Below, one piece after another: positions 1 to 12,636 of a stretch of DNA of 64,000 nucleotides. The notes beneath the pieces were generated by a model. That model saw nothing but the letters and a program-made list of their open reading frames with translations, had not been told where the DNA came from and did not search any database. The DNA is from Umbilicaria muhlenbergii (Eukaryota; Ascomycota; Lecanoromycetes; Umbilicariales; Umbilicariaceae). Positions within the stretch are counted from its first letter, which is position 1, and every line of letters starts with the position of its first letter. Location of the stretch: assembly GCA_000611775.1 (NCBI GenBank), contig KK106983.1, positions 4,717,818 through 4,781,817 on the forward strand. The letters are read 5' to 3'. A program made the position numbers and the translations under genes.

Positions 1-19
1 TTAACAATGTTCTTTGCAG

Positions 20-351
20 AATGGGTCGTGGCGTTGATCTTCACCTTCTATGTTCTAACCTTCTTCGTTGATTTACTTCCTGCTGTTCGAAACAAGCATC
101 ATACCGGCAGTGGCGCGCCCCAAGTCGAGATGGGGCACGCCAATGGCGGCTCTCATCTCACAGATGATTATTCGTCGAACGGGCAAGTCCCACTGAACAG
201 CCAACACGGGTACGCCGGCGACGCGACCCCCAGTGGCGTCGGGCATCGAGCAAGAGCTGGGCGAGACGCGTACTATGAGAACGGCGGCTACGAAAACGGC
301 CCATTGCCCCGTCAGCCAAACAACAAACCCATCGCAGCGCAAAACTTCTAG
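20..351 (+). CDS. C-terminal exon of Sfk1/Frag1/DRAM-like membrane protein (5' partial)
   Basis: Only the last exon is inside the window. A pyrimidine-rich stretch with a TTAAC branch-like element ends in TTTGCAG at 13-19, so the exon should start at 20 in phase 1 and end at the TAG at 349-351. It encodes one last membrane-spanning segment (EWVVALIFTFYVLTFFVDLL, a charged start followed by aliphatic and aromatic residues) and then a hydrophilic cytosolic tail of about 85 residues rich in Gly, Asn and His. A final helix beginning EW and followed by a polar tail fits the Frag1/DRAM/Sfk1 family, multi-pass plasma-membrane proteins linked in yeast to phosphoinositide signalling and lipid asymmetry. 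The family call rests on the remembered look of this last helix and could be wrong. Upstream exons lie outside the window. Confidence 0.5.
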
Positions 352-883
352 ACCATCAATATTCTCACATTGCAGAAGTGCTTAATGTATAAAAATAACA
401 TAGGGGACTTGGTCAGGAGCTTGGATTGGATCATTCTGTACGTATTAAGAGCACGCTGCATAATGTAGAAGATACCATAGACCGCTACATAACGCGCTTG
501 TTAGAATCAATCAATGAAATATTCTACCGTCAATAGGGGTTTTAATGCGGGCCATGTGCACGATCAATTATCCAAAAACGAGTGCGCACACATTGTGTGG
601 ATATTACGGGAGCGCCAGGGGCGACGGAAAGATAGAAATGACATCTCTCAAACTTCGCGCCCTTGCTCCACCGTCAACAGCAGAAGCAGCAGTAGCAGCC
701 GCATACGTAGGAACGGGTGTAGCGAGCAGCATGAATACCAGACGGGTGGCAGGTGGTGAGACGTCGCACGAAACTGAAAACAACGCCGCCGTAAGAAGGC
801 CATCCAAGCGATCAAACTCTCCCCCACGGTAGCGTATGTGCGTCTACTCAGTGCTGTCCTCCTCCAGCTCCTCCTCCTCTTCC
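352..883. other. Intergenic gap between convergent genes
   Basis: This stretch lies between the end of the Sfk1-like gene (plus) and the end of eis1 (minus). It holds the two 3' untranslated regions. Short open frames at 514-832 on both strands look like noise: they have no start context, no splice partners and no recognisable motifs. No RNA gene or repeat is seen. Confidence 0.6.
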
Positions 884-3800
884 TTAAAGATCCTCTTGAA
901 AGCGTGAATCCCTCACCGGGCTATCCGACACCCTCCCCACGGTGCCAAAGGTGGGCGGGGGGGCCAATTTCTCGTCGAAATGGTCCCTTGCCTCCTCGAA
1001 TTCCTCCCCTTGAGAACTGACCGTATCCGCGCGGCGGAGATCCGAACGGCCTCGGCCGGTCTCACCGTGGCTGGAAAGGGAGCTGACTGAAGAGGTGCTC
1101 CGACGTCGGGCCTTGCCGCCTGCCTCCGCACCAGTGGCAGTATGATGATGGTCGTCATCCTCCTCCGCCGCTCCCCTCTCGTCGCTGTCACGGGACTCCT
1201 GCCGGCCCGCCATGGCAACCTCGCGCACCGATGACTCGTGACCGTCATCACTGGTGGTGCTTGCAACATGGACCTTGTCGGCTGCGCCACTTCCAACGGC
1301 CTTGCTGCTGCTTTCGGCTGTGGGCATCACTTCCGGTTTGCTGGCCTTGCTTGCGCGACGAGAGAACTTATTCTTCAACCACGAAGAGACTTTGGACTCA
1401 CCCTTGGGCGAGGCAGGGGACGTTTGCGGCCCAGTGGCAGTCGTGTGCGTAGTCGGCTCGACTCGGCCGCCGGCGCGCTCCGCGTTGGTTGCCGGGGCGG
1501 CTACCGCTGTGGCTGGGGTCTCCGCTACAACAGTGGGCGAAGATACATCTCCCCCGACTTGTGCTTCCTTTGTTTCCAGCTCTTGATCAACAACAGGTGC
1601 GGACAAGACCCGTTCAGCAACCGACAATGCATGATCTTGGGACATTGGTGCAGGTGTACCCCCTTCCACGGAGTCAGATGCAGGTGCAGACGTTGCATCA
1701 ACAGCTGCAGACTCTGGTACAAGCGTAGAGACTTGCTCATGGGCGGGTACGGTTGTCTTTATCGGGTCTGACTCGTTCTGGGGCCCTGCTTCAATGGCCG
1801 GCGTGCTTGCCTCATCCTCCACTTTTGAACCCGTTTCGACCTTAGCTTTGGCTGGTTGTGTAGAAATTGGTTCGAGCCTAGGGATGGGGTCGAGAGCGGG
1901 AGCTTCAGAATCAACAATGGTCTCCTCTATGGGCGCCCCGGCGATTGGCTTGGAGATGACCATTGGGCTCCTCGGTTTGCGTTTTGACTCGTCGCGAAGC
2001 CTTTTCTCTTCGGCTTTCCTAGCCCTCTCCTCCTCTTTCCTGGCTCGTTCTTCGCGCTTCTCTTCCTCTACGTCGTCGTCAGTATAGAGGTTATCAAATT
2101 GATGTATGGGAAACGACTCACCTTTAAAACGCCTCCAGTCCTCCTTAGTCTGCATTTCGCGATCCCTCTCGGCCTGCGCTTTCTCTTCGGCTGCTCGCCG
2201 ACGTTCTGCTTGCTCAAGTCGAATTTGCTCATCCCTAGCTCGCTGCTTCTCCGCCTTCGCTGTAATCTCGTCCAGCGTAGGCTGTACTCGGGCAGCAGCA
2301 ATGGCGTCGATCTCTGACTGGTCAAGATACTTCCCCCCTCCAATATTGACCTTGCCGTAGTTGACCATCCTCGCCTGGCTATCGGCTTGTGCGCGAGCGT
2401 TCGCCTTAGCCTCCCACTCCGTTTGCAGAGCCGGCGATGCTTTGCCTGTGTCGGCAAACACTTTCTCATCCAGCCCATGCATGCGGTTTGTAACATTTCT
2501 TTGCGCAATGGCCATCAATGTATCTCGGTCCGTTTGGCGTTTCTTGGCGTCAACCTGCGCCAATTGATCGCTGAAGAGACTCATCTGTGATCTTATCTTT
2601 CTGGACTGTTCCTCATCCGCATCCCTGGTTCCATCACTGGAGGCTCTTCGTCTTGTACGTCCTCTTATCGACATTCGAGATTGTGGTGGGGGATTAGTGC
2701 CGTAATAGTTTCTGTACGCTGCGTGCTCGTCGTGGAGCTTCGCTAGCCGTTCGGCTGCCAGCTTCTGGGCGGCTTCTTGTAAGTTCGCGTATTGCGGAGG
2801 CACATAAACCTCATCGTTCGATGATACAGAAGATCGTCGTCGCCCGTGCACGCTGCTTGCTGCATAACGGCTGTCGGCGATTTTGAGATCGGCGGCCGCC
2901 TGCTCGATTGCTTTCTGCTGCACATCATATAGTTGTTTTGCCATCGAAACGGCAGCGGCACGTAAGCCTGCTTGCCTGTTCTTCTCATCCACCTCTGGTG
3001 CCACTGGCGGATTTGATGTGTACATTTCACGGGAGAAGGTAGTCAACGCGGGGTTACGTCCTGCATCTGCCGATGAAAGTTAGTCCTATCACATCGTCAA
3101 GTACACATTCCTCACCCTTTGATCTATTGGCGACAGTAGCCGCATTGAGCGCATTACCTGTCGCGTTTGCCGAGTCTGGATATGATGGGCTGTTAACGAT
3201 GGGGGAGGACCCCGCCCGTTTCCGGCTGCCGGACATTGACGCGGTCGCAGCGAGCAATGCCTTTTTACTGCCATCCGCAGTATAACCGTAATCGATCTGA
3301 GGGCTGAGTCCCTTCATCCGCATCGCTTGACTCGCTGCGGAGTTGCCCGCTTGAGTTGCCTCCGGTCTCCAGATGTTGACGTTTCCCCCTTCTTTCGCAG
3401 CCAAGAGAGCAGCTTTTGAGCCTGCGGCGCTCATCTCTGGGTGCCATAGAGGCGGCGCCTTGTAATCTTTCGCAAGCATGGCGGCCTTACTGGCTGCCGA
3501 CGAAGCATCTGGCTTCCAATGTTCGAAAGACCTGTGGTTGGCATTCGCCAGATTGGCTGCCTTATCCGCTGAGAGCTCCTGGTCTGCAATACCGACCGAC
3601 GGAAATGATGGTAGGTCCTGAGGGCTCGCGTATTTGAGAGAAGTTGCCGCTCCTAGGCAAAGGCATTATCATACAAGGTCTTTGATAACTTTCAGGTCAC
3701 GACGAGCGGCAAGCCTTACCTGCGGACGACAACCGATTGTCTTCGTTTAACGGGTATTTACTTTTCGACTTCGACTGGCCCTGCGTTACGTAGAGTGCTG

Positions 3801-3930
3801 CAGTCGCAGCTAGGAGATGTCAGCGAGGGTGATGCATTCAGCTGGAAGTCAACACGCGCCGACCTTGGTCTTCAAGTTTCTTTGAGCCTGTGCGCCTGTG
3901 ATTCGGCGCATCCTGGGAGACTGAAGCCAT
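884..3930 (-). CDS. EIS1: Eisosome protein 1 (Eis1)
   Basis: Four clear exons on the minus strand: 3930-3864, 3809-3720, 3652-3116 and 3060-884. Joined they stay in frame. A fifth boundary is possible: a 54-nt in-frame intron at 2121-2068. The protein opens with MASVSQDAPNHRRTGSKK. It then has repeated short blocks of the type SAAxSKAAxLAKDYKAPPxW and AGSKAALLAAKEGG, which are diagnostic of Eis1. The middle is long, charged and coiled-coil-prone (roughly residues 420-620, Arg/Glu/Lys/Ala), and the tail is Ser/Pro/Ala-rich and disordered. Eis1 is a cytosolic component of eisosomes, the Pil1/Lsp1 scaffolds beneath furrow-like plasma-membrane domains. The start at 3930 is the only ATG in frame with the first exon. 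The end is a TAA at 884-886. Identity is strong; exact splicing near 2.1 kb is open. Confidence 0.88.
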
Positions 3931-5091
3931 GGTGCGCAGTCGGACGTGTCGCGGTATCAGTTCAACCTTTCGTGTTCGAGTTGCGAAAGATGGAGATACC
4001 GATGGCGAAGACAAGTAGAAGGGAGTGAGTGTTTGGGCAGGTATGAGCAGAGGGTTGGCTTGGCTTCGCTGCCTCACCGGATTTCGAGCAGCACGTTTGA
4101 TTCTCGGTGACGTAGTTGGCGCTGTCGCTTGCTTCTCTCCGCCCAGTCACATGTAAGCGAGGAATCTAACCTTCACTCCGCTACAAGTACTCGTATTCTA
4201 CTGGTAATTTACACCAGTACTCCCGTGCCTTTATCTTACTCCACCTCTCCATGTTCATGACTGTCTTTGCCTTATAGTCTGATTCAACTTATAAGCTAAG
4301 TTTGCTTCGTCTGCATCGCTGTTGGACGAAGAAGATAATCGTAAGAGCTCGGATAGGCGTACTATTGAATAATAGGAGATACTTGGTTAGGGTCACCAAT
4401 ATAATCGAGCTTCGCCGTCAGACTTGCAAGCGCGTCCTGCCTGTATTACCACAGCTCCAACTGCAAACGACATACGAGGAGACCAATCTCTCATTCTTCC
4501 TGCTCGCTCCCTGAATGGACATAATTTCTAACCCCACACATATTTCGCAAACTAACCAATGCTGACGCAAGGCTGCCTCCCGCTACAGTTCAACCTGAAC
4601 AGTATTCTTGCGTAATCATGCTCCGAAAGACTGGTGTCGGTCTGGATACTTGTCCGAAGGTATGAGTACATGTACTGACAGAAGCGGTTACTGCCTCTTT
4701 GACCTCTTCAGTGCGTCCCTCACCTGTTGTATCGGTCCAGATAGCATACAAAGGATGCAGCCGAGTCACGGCAGCCGCCCATGATCTATCTTCCCGACTC
4801 CGCTATGGAGTGTTCTTCGTAAGCGATTGAATATACGAAAGCTTGACTGGAGATTCGGTCGAAATAGTATTGTCAGGGTAGTTCCAGCTAAATCAATCGA
4901 ATAGCTCGACGGGAGCAAAATCCCAAGTCGGTTCAAGGACCCAGGAGCAACGCACAACGGCAGCTGTGACCGGTACGATAAGGTATAATCACACGGGTAT
5001 ATCACCGGATCCGCAAGGATGACACGTTCGATCGACGGGATGAGAAAACAGCCAGACTACCTTCTTACGGAAAGAGAGGGAAAGAAGTCGA
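3931..5091. other. 1.16 kb gap, upstream region of eis1
   Basis: The gap lies between the 5' end of eis1 and the 3' end of the C2-domain gene, both on minus, so it should contain the eis1 promoter and the C2-gene 3' UTR. The only open frames are under 80 codons and have no coding character. I recognise no repeat, tRNA or mobile element. Confidence 0.55.
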
Positions 5092-6904
5092 TTATTGATG
5101 AGTTCCGGAACCACTCAACCGGCCACCTGGGGCGGCACCCATATCGTCTTCTGTCTCTCTCTGCTCTCTCTCTTTGTCACCCTGCGCCCAGTTCATGATC
5201 TGATCTTTCGGCTCCGCGATCGTGTGGCCCACTTTGGCCCACTTTCCCCTCTGCTTTGGCTCCCCTGCCTGTGCATCCAGATCTTCTTCATCGGATGATG
5301 AAATGGATCCTCCGTCACCCTGCACGACCGCGCTGTGCCGGCCTTCCGCTTTCTTACGTTCGCGCTGTTGGGACTTGAGTTTATCCATCTTCACTTTGTC
5401 GCCATTGCAGTCGAGCGTCAAAATCTTCAAACCTGGAAGATTGCGGTGCATGAACTCCTTCAGCTGAGGCAAGAGTTCCGCATTTGGACGATACGTGCCC
5501 GAGTCATTATCAATGATGAGTTCATAGTAGGCCGGATCTTTTGGGGCTTCTTCTCGAGGAGGACCACCGCCGATCTCAGCCGGCGGATGGGTTTCTTGCT
5601 CCTCTGGATCTTGTTGTGGGTTTTTAAGACGTCGAATGAAGAATTCACCTGAAAAAGCAATATAAATGCTCACGTCGCTGTGCATGGTGTGTTTCGAGAG
5701 TAAGTCAATTCCGAACTCCTTGCCCGTTTCGGTGAAGCGCCATTGGCCGTCAAGGGTTAGCACATAGGTATAAATGCGCCCACCCTGGTCAAAATGTACG
5801 AGATCGAGAAATTGAAGTGTCATTTCCTTGCACGGACTGGGGAATGAGCCATAGAAGGTCGTGCGGTCATAGTTGTACACGCGAGAATGTTGGTGATGGA
5901 GGGCACGATTAAGGATGCGGCCCCGGAGCGAATGCGAGGTGAACATGCCTGCTACAAAGGGCTTGAATTCGACATAGCGATGGTAAAGTTGGGCCGGCAC
6001 TGGCCCAGCAAGTTGGATTTGGTTGGCCTGAAAGCTGTAGTGTTGTGAGTGTCATTGAAGTACATGTGCGTAGAGGGGATAAATCAGGAACGACGCACTT
6101 GTATTTTTCTGTCATACCCTCCTTGCCCTTTCCGGGCTCCTTCGTCCCAGCCAGCCTTCCTATCATAGGACTAAGATGTCGGCTCCATGCACATGGACCC
6201 ACTGTCCATACTCTTCCCCCGTTCTCGCCTTCTGTCCTACCCAGTACCTCTGCGCTGATGAACAATTCTCCGGACATGTGGACGCTTCTCTTGAACATCG
6301 CTACGCAGCCTCTGATTAGGTATGCTCTCTTGCTCCCCATCCGCTTCTTGATCTTATAGGCACGCTCGTGAATACCCTCCCAATTCTCACCGAGGTTCTC
6401 CCCGTACACGTGTACATTACCTAACCTATCGTCATGGTCTGCCGGGTCCTCATCATAGATCCTCGCCTTGAGTTCGAAGCCGCTTGCCGGGACATTTGCA
6501 ACGATCCATTCGCAGTCCCATACTGGATTCGTGCTCTTTCGGACCGTCGGCGTCCGCCATCGCAAGTGGCCGTCTTGCTTGTGCCTTGTGGGTAAGTCCG
6601 TGTTGAGCTGAGCTACCACGTATGGATCCGACGACAGGTCGTTTATATCTGCCATGGGTAGGTTGGTCGCGCGGTGGAAGGTGAACTTGACGGTATAGCC
6701 GGCAGGAGCATGAGGTATGGGTGTTTTGTCAAAGCCGCCAGCTGGTTGTTTATTTTTCTTGTCCTTGTCGTTCTGCTGACTCTTCCCACGGTGTTGCTGC
6801 GCTTTCTCTTGCATCTTCCCACTCTTGTCAACGAATTTGGTCGCAAATGCATCAGTGCGATGTGAGTTGCGCATTTGCGGCTCAGAACCTTTCTCGTTAT
6901 CCAT
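5092..6904 (-). CDS. C2-domain protein, fungal
   Basis: Two exons on minus: 6904-6099 and 6034-5092, joined in frame (582 aa). The 64-nt intron has donor GTGCGT and acceptor CTACAG; splicing gives ...EKYNFQANQIQL... The first 65 residues are charged and disordered. Residues about 68-215 form a C2 sandwich, with a strand beginning YTVKFTFHRATNLPMAD, a loop with Asp residues (DINDLSSDPYV) and a second calcium-loop-like DEDPADHDD, so calcium or phospholipid binding is likely. The rest carries conserved-looking blocks such as LYHRYVEFKPFVAGMF and TTFYGSFPSP, with an acidic, disordered tail. C2 proteins usually act at membranes; the precise role of this family is unknown to me. The start is the first ATG of the long frame. 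Confidence 0.8.
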
Positions 6905-8270
6905 GGTGCTGGGGGGTCACCGGGGATTTCTAGCAGAAAATCAGGGTCAAGACGAGGCAGCAGCAGGCCAATCGTCCTATGTCCGTAGTCCAAGCAGGCT
7001 ACTAACGAGATGCGACAGCGATCAATCGGTTCAGAGTACTGATAAGAAGAATGGCTGAAAGATTGAGGTTGATATCTATCATATACTAGCTGGGTACGCT
7101 TTATTACAGTCAAGCAAAAGGTTGGGCCGTACCAGCGAGGATCGTGAAGTGCGTCAGCAGAGGTAAGCGTAGGCATGCCGGGGGGCTCCTCAGGTGTGAA
7201 TGAGTGGGGGCCTGGCTTGGCACAAACATTGAAGCATCAGCCTTAATCCAAGCTTTTTGCTTGATTCTGCCGCGATTCGGGGACCATAAGGCTCTAACCT
7301 ATTCGGCATAGATGCGCTAGAACAAGTCAAGGCACTACCTTACCTTGGGGGTCCAAGGCCCAAGGCTCAATACTACAGGGTTGTTGGGATAATCATCAAG
7401 GTAAGACTATCGGACATGCCGTAAGTCATGAATAGAGAGCAAACAGCCAGCAGGCAGATGTGCAAAATAAGTGGCTGTCTTCAGCTGGGAGCCCTCTCAA
7501 TACTACAACAGCAAAAGCGATGTATCGAAATTGCTGAAGTGGATGTTGTAGGGATCATGCTTCTATCACCTTTGCAATAACACAATCCCCAGCATCAGAC
7601 TTGAATGCTTGAGTGGTTGAGAGGAACCCCTTCTGATGACTACACTTATTTTGTCCACATGCCTCTCAGTTGATTTTCATCAAGTCCTGCGGTGGGGAAA
7701 TCCCCCTCTATTCATAGCTTATGTCTGATACTCTTACCTACTCGTACTACTCTTCTGCCTCACTGGAAGAGACTTGAAGAGCGGTTCAGTATGAGTAGTG
7801 CGTAACGACTTCTTAACGCCTGTGTCCGATGCCACTCTCTTGAAAGCTGAGCAAGTTGTATAGATGATGGAATAGAAATTCGAGCAGTACAAATACAGGG
7901 TGTGACAGGCATCACAGCCTGACCGTGGAATATGCGCTATGAAGCCGTTCTCCGCTCAGAGCTCCTCTTGTAAGTCTACCACCGCTCAACTGAGATATGT
8001 AACGCCGGACCCATACACCCCACCTGTGAGACTGTTCCGTGTCATCTGTACAAATCCACTTTCAGAGCCGTCAGTCAAAGCAACAACGTCTGAACCAGCC
8101 ACACCGACGCGCTGTGACCTCCGTCGAGGAATGCCATGAAACAATGATCGCTAATATCGAATCCCTCCTCCTGAAATGCCGGTGGTCACATTTAAACACC
8201 TGATCCAGGCCCAGTACTTAGTTTGTCCCCTGGCCCCGTTTCCTTGCGGGCTGCGTCTCGGGGCGATACA
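6905..8270. other. 1.37 kb gap, upstream of the C2 gene
   Basis: This is the upstream region of the C2-domain gene and the 3' flank of the histidine kinase (both minus). It is moderately AT-rich between about 7400 and 7900 and contains one copy of the recurrent CTACCTTACCTT motif at 7335-7347. The frame at 7939-8139 (66 codons) has no recognisable features. No RNA gene was recognised. Confidence 0.55.
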
Positions 8271-11096
8271 TCATGATCCATCGGATCCGATTTCAGTTGT
8301 ACAGTATTCGACGATCAGTCTCTCGAGGTCTTTCAACTTGTAAGGTTTCGTCATGAAACCATCCATGCCCACTGCCTTGGCTCTTTCCAGTGCCTCATCC
8401 GTCACATCCGCGCTAACAGCCAGGACGGTGACCCTTTTTGCCATTCGCTCTCCGCCATTTTCGTCTTCGCTCATGTTCAGTTCGTCCTTACGATACTTCT
8501 CCATCGCGAGTATCTTCTCCGTGGCTTCGTATCCGTCCATGCCAGGCATCCATAGATCCATCAACACTACATCGATTTCGCGTTCACCCCTAGCAGCACG
8601 ATCGAGAGCCATCTGCCGGACCGCCTCAGCTCCGTCGAACGCTTCGTAGACGCTGGCATAACCGAGCTTCGAGAGCATGTTGACCAGCAATTTCCGGTTG
8701 ATCTTATTGTCTTCAGCAACGAGGAATGTGAGGGGATATTTTTGGGCGAGATGACGGTCGAATGTTGGAGCCCTTCTGACCGACCCGCGACGCATCGAGA
8801 GCTGTGAGAGGCTGTTGCGGCGAGAAGGAGAAGACGGAACAAGAGGCGAGCTCGCTTTGACAAGTGGTGCTGGATCGGATGTTTTGGCATTTGTGGGCGT
8901 TGTTGTTCGAGAACTCCGGCTGCGGTCTAGCGGAGACGCCGGCTGACCTCGAGGACTCGACACTGTTGGCGCGAAAAGAGGGCTATGGGTAGGTGTCGTT
9001 GTGCGAGATGGCGTGCTAGGCCTGCTGCACACCTCGGCAGGGGAGATGGGCACTCGTAGCTCAAATTCGGATCCTCTCTGGGACCCAACAGTATCAGAAC
9101 GCACACATACAAGGTCACCACCGATTTTGCGAGCCAGCCCCTTGGCTACAAGGAGCCCGAGGCCAAGGCCATCTTTCTGCCGCGTGAGGGAATCGTCCTC
9201 GCGGGAAAACGGTTTGAACAGGTAAGGTAAGAAGTCTTGTGGTATGCCGGGACCCGTGTCTTTGACAATAATGACAACGAAACGTGACTTAGGGCTTAGG
9301 GCTGCCGTAAGCGTAATCTTCCCTGTTTCCGTGAACTTGATGGCGTTCAAGAAGACGCAGGACACAAGTTTCGCCAGATCACGTTCATCGACTGGCCAGC
9401 AACGTTAGTTCATTTTCCCGCAAGACAGTCCTTTCAAAATGTAGGCCTTACCAAGTATTGTATCGGGCACGCATGGATCTACAGACCACTCGATAATCTT
9501 TGTAGATGCGTCGCCCTTGGAACTTCTCGCCCTGACTTCGATGACCTCTCCACGATCGGTGTCTTCAGCGATCGCAGAGTCTGGTCTGCCGCCAACTCTT
9601 AACGATTCGTTGACAATTATATGGAAAAGCTCTCGAATTTTCGTATGGCGTAGACCTGGCATTACTGCAGAGTCAACCTCCATCCCCTTAGCGGAGTCGG
9701 GGCGCCTAGTCCGTGATCTCGCAACGTCCTTCTTGATGTTTGTCTCCTGACCACTTGAGTTCGCGGAGAAGTCACCGGAGTCTTCAAGCGCGGACCTAAT
9801 CTCTGTGGTGTGGGGGGAGACTTCACGATCGGGAGACGATGCGGCGCCGTCGATGAGCCGATGCTTTGCGCTTACGCGGTAAGTCCAATCGAAGGAAGCG
9901 CTTCTACGTCTTTTATTAGGGTTGATAGCTATGGAATTCCCTTCTATGAGGATGTTCGGCCGCTTTTCAGCCGCGATTGGGGCAGGCTGTGATTCTGTAC
10001 CCTCATCGTCCCTAGGAGGTACCGGAGAGTCAGGGACTTGCATGTTGAGATCATACGCATGGACCACGTTATCAGCGGCCTCAACGGCTCTTCGCGAGCT
10101 GTCTATCATTAATGTCAGTGCGAAATCTTAGTACATCATGCGTGTTACGGACGACTTGCCCTGAACCACTTCAATATTTTCTCGAAGCGTCTTAAAGACC
10201 TCCCTAACCCTAGCATCGGACTGAGACTCCAAGGACTCTTGAACCGTAGCATGCATTACATCTAGCATCCCCACTACGCCCTGCATGGGAGTCCTCAATT
10301 CGTGCGATAAGCTGCGGGCGTAGGGTTTGAGGGATTGTGATACCGTGATGGCAGCCTGTGGAATCACTCGGGGGACCTTTTGTGCCTTGGCCGATTTCGT
10401 GAAGCTCTGGCCTTGAACAACACGTTGCTCGATCATGTCTTCTAGAGCATGCAGCAGCATCTCTAGATACCCCCAGCCCAAAGTGCGCTTCTCTAAGCCC
10501 TCCTCCGTCCACATCAAGCCAAAGTGTGCGAAGCATTTCCCCTCCGAAAACAAAGGGAGTCCGAGGTACGCATCGGCTGGAAATGGCAGTTTGTTGGGGT
10601 TGTCGGTGATAAAGTCCTGGAGGCCGCCTGGCACTAGGAATACTTTGTCGTGCTTCATGTGCGAACATGGCGCGCCGTACGCAAGATACTTGTAATCTCG
10701 GTGAAGGTTTTTAATTTGGCGGCCATCGTTGTAGAAGAGAGCAACTGCTACGAGGCAGGAACCAGGCTCTCCTATCGGCGGCATTTCCACCGCAGAGTCG
10801 TTGTCGTCGACCAGTATCCTCTTCGCGACAAATGCGTACTGAGCGCCTGTGATACTTGTCATGCCTTCCATCAAGTCGCTCCAGAATTTTTCCGTCGGCG
10901 CATCCTTCAACTCCGCCTTCAGCGCAATGACCCGCTCCACCGCATTGTTCTCTGCAACATCGTAATGTCGCTGCACCGTTTCACGGTATCCTTCATCGCC
11001 ATCGTGCGCCGCGACTCCTGGGTTGGGACCTGACACGCACAACGTCTTCCTCCCCTCTAAGGTCTCACGGCCGAGTTCCCTCACGGAAGCCTTCAT
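8271..11096 (-). CDS. GAF-like hybrid histidine kinase / response regulator
   Basis: Exons on minus: 11096-10160, 10102-9452 and 9391-8271 (902 aa). Residues about 50-230 form a GAF-like sensor region. The HisKA H-box is SLSHELRTPMQG with phospho-acceptor His265. A disordered, basic and Ser-rich stretch of roughly 180-200 residues follows. Next come the N-box (FLNAIKFT) and the ATP-binding glycine boxes (DTGPGIP and GLGLGLLVAKG). A Ser/Thr/Pro linker leads to a receiver domain with VAEDN, phospho-acceptor Asp808 (VVLMDLWMPGMDGYE) and conserved Lys in MTKPY. All phosphorelay residues are present, so it should be active in a His-Asp relay to an HPt protein. No membrane segment is seen, so a soluble sensor is likely. 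The first intron is best read as GC-AG. The start is the first in-frame ATG; an upstream non-coding or extra 5' exon cannot be excluded. I cannot assign its fungal group with certainty. Confidence 0.85.
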
Positions 11097-11595
11097 GACT
11101 TTGGTGCAGCGCCGGGCTCGGGTGCTTCCCACTCATGGGGCACGTTGTCCAAGGCTCTCTTGCCCGTCCCTTGGCTTTTCCTGGAAAAGCAAGGGCTCCC
11201 TACGCAATGCTGTATGGCTGCCCGTTGTGAAGCGATGCGACGCCGTTCTGGAAAGCGTATCAGATGATCAATTCCGAGGACAATCGAGGCTCGGGTCTCG
11301 CGGTGGTAGGAACAACGCACATGTTTCGGCGATCAGATGGCACAAAGCGCAGGCCAGATGCAGCAGCGGCTGAGTCTAGATGGACCAACGGGGGCCTAGA
11401 TTTCAGATTATCGACCACTTCATTGCAAGTGCGCACAGTTGGAAGATCAGTAGAGGATCGGCATAACGGAACGACAGAGGAGGCTCGGGTGTGTACGGTG
11501 GACTTGGTACTTCAGCAAGTTAGGATGGTGGAGCGGGAGAGCTGGGATGGTTGGCGGCGGAGCAATTGCAGGTCGCTAGTGGGCCCAAGGTCTGG

Positions 11596-11623
11596 ACGGT
11601 ATGGACGGTATGGACGGTATGGA
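11596..11623. repeat. 9-bp tandem repeat, three copies
   Basis: The unit TGGACGGTA is repeated three times head to tail, followed by a degenerate fourth unit (TGGACCGGT). It lies in the gap upstream of the histidine kinase gene. It is a minor minisatellite and likely length-variable between strains. Confidence 0.75.
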
Positions 11624-12636
11624 CCGGTCAGGCAAGGTAGGCAGGTTGCGGGGCGCCGGGCGGGACAGGACGCAGCAGAGGAGGCGAGTGCAGAGGCCAG
11701 ACCCGGAGAGCTTGTCGTGATTTGTGATTTGTGATTCGCTTTTCAGATGCTCGGGCCATCCAAGGCCTAGAATGCGGGCGTCGAAGCCGGAGCGAAGAGC
11801 GAAAGACTAAAACCGAAGGCTTCTTGCATCATTCCATGCGACGCCTTTCCCATCGCGGCCTTAGTGCCACCCAACCCTCATCAGCCCTGGGAAATGAATG
11901 ACGCATCGCAGTGCCGCTTGAAGGAGCGCTGGTTCGCTGCCTTCTCCGTCGTCCTGCAAGTCGCAGCCTGAAGAGTCTTCACCTGGGCACCCTCGCGACT
12001 CCTCAACAACAAAGGCGAGTCCTGGAACTTCCAAGTGGAGATGTCGTAGAGATGTCGGGGTATTTGATTGCCAAGAGGAACCCCAGAGGACGAGTGCCAC
12101 ATTCCTAAGGTAGTCCTCCTTACATGTATGCCTGAGAACGCAACCCCACCCGAGCGGCCCTTCCGTTCGTTCCATCGAAGACGAAGACATCCTTCCAGGC
12201 CTTTGCGGCCATCGATTGATTGAAACGGCGGCAGCAACAGCGGCAGTAGCTCGCTAGCGATACACCCGCAGCGGAGCAGAGGCCAGATCCAATCTGTTTC
12301 ATGCTCGGAACAGCGGCACCGGGTTTTACCCACTCTCTCCCTCAGCTATTCCCGTGGCCCCGGTGTGCTTGACCAACCAGGGTCGCGTTACCTTACCGCC
12401 TTGCGGCTAGAATCTTCCGTTATTATTAGGACTACCGTATCACACCATGCATGTCTCATTACTCCTCAGAATACTAGGTAGGTGAAGCGGTAGAGAAGCG
12501 ATGGCGCTGAAATGCCTCTCCTAGAGCACAAGTACTACTGTAAAACGGAGTGGCAGCACTCTCTCGGTATTGGAACAAATGATGGAATGCTCAGTGTGGT
12601 AGGCTTGTAACAAGTATGAGCTACACCCGACTAACC

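Noticed and set aside
11264-12333. Several open frames of 75-156 codons on both strands between the histidine kinase and RAD16
   Set aside because: Their translations are low-complexity or Cys/Trp-rich with no domain, no plausible splicing and overlap each other on opposite strands.
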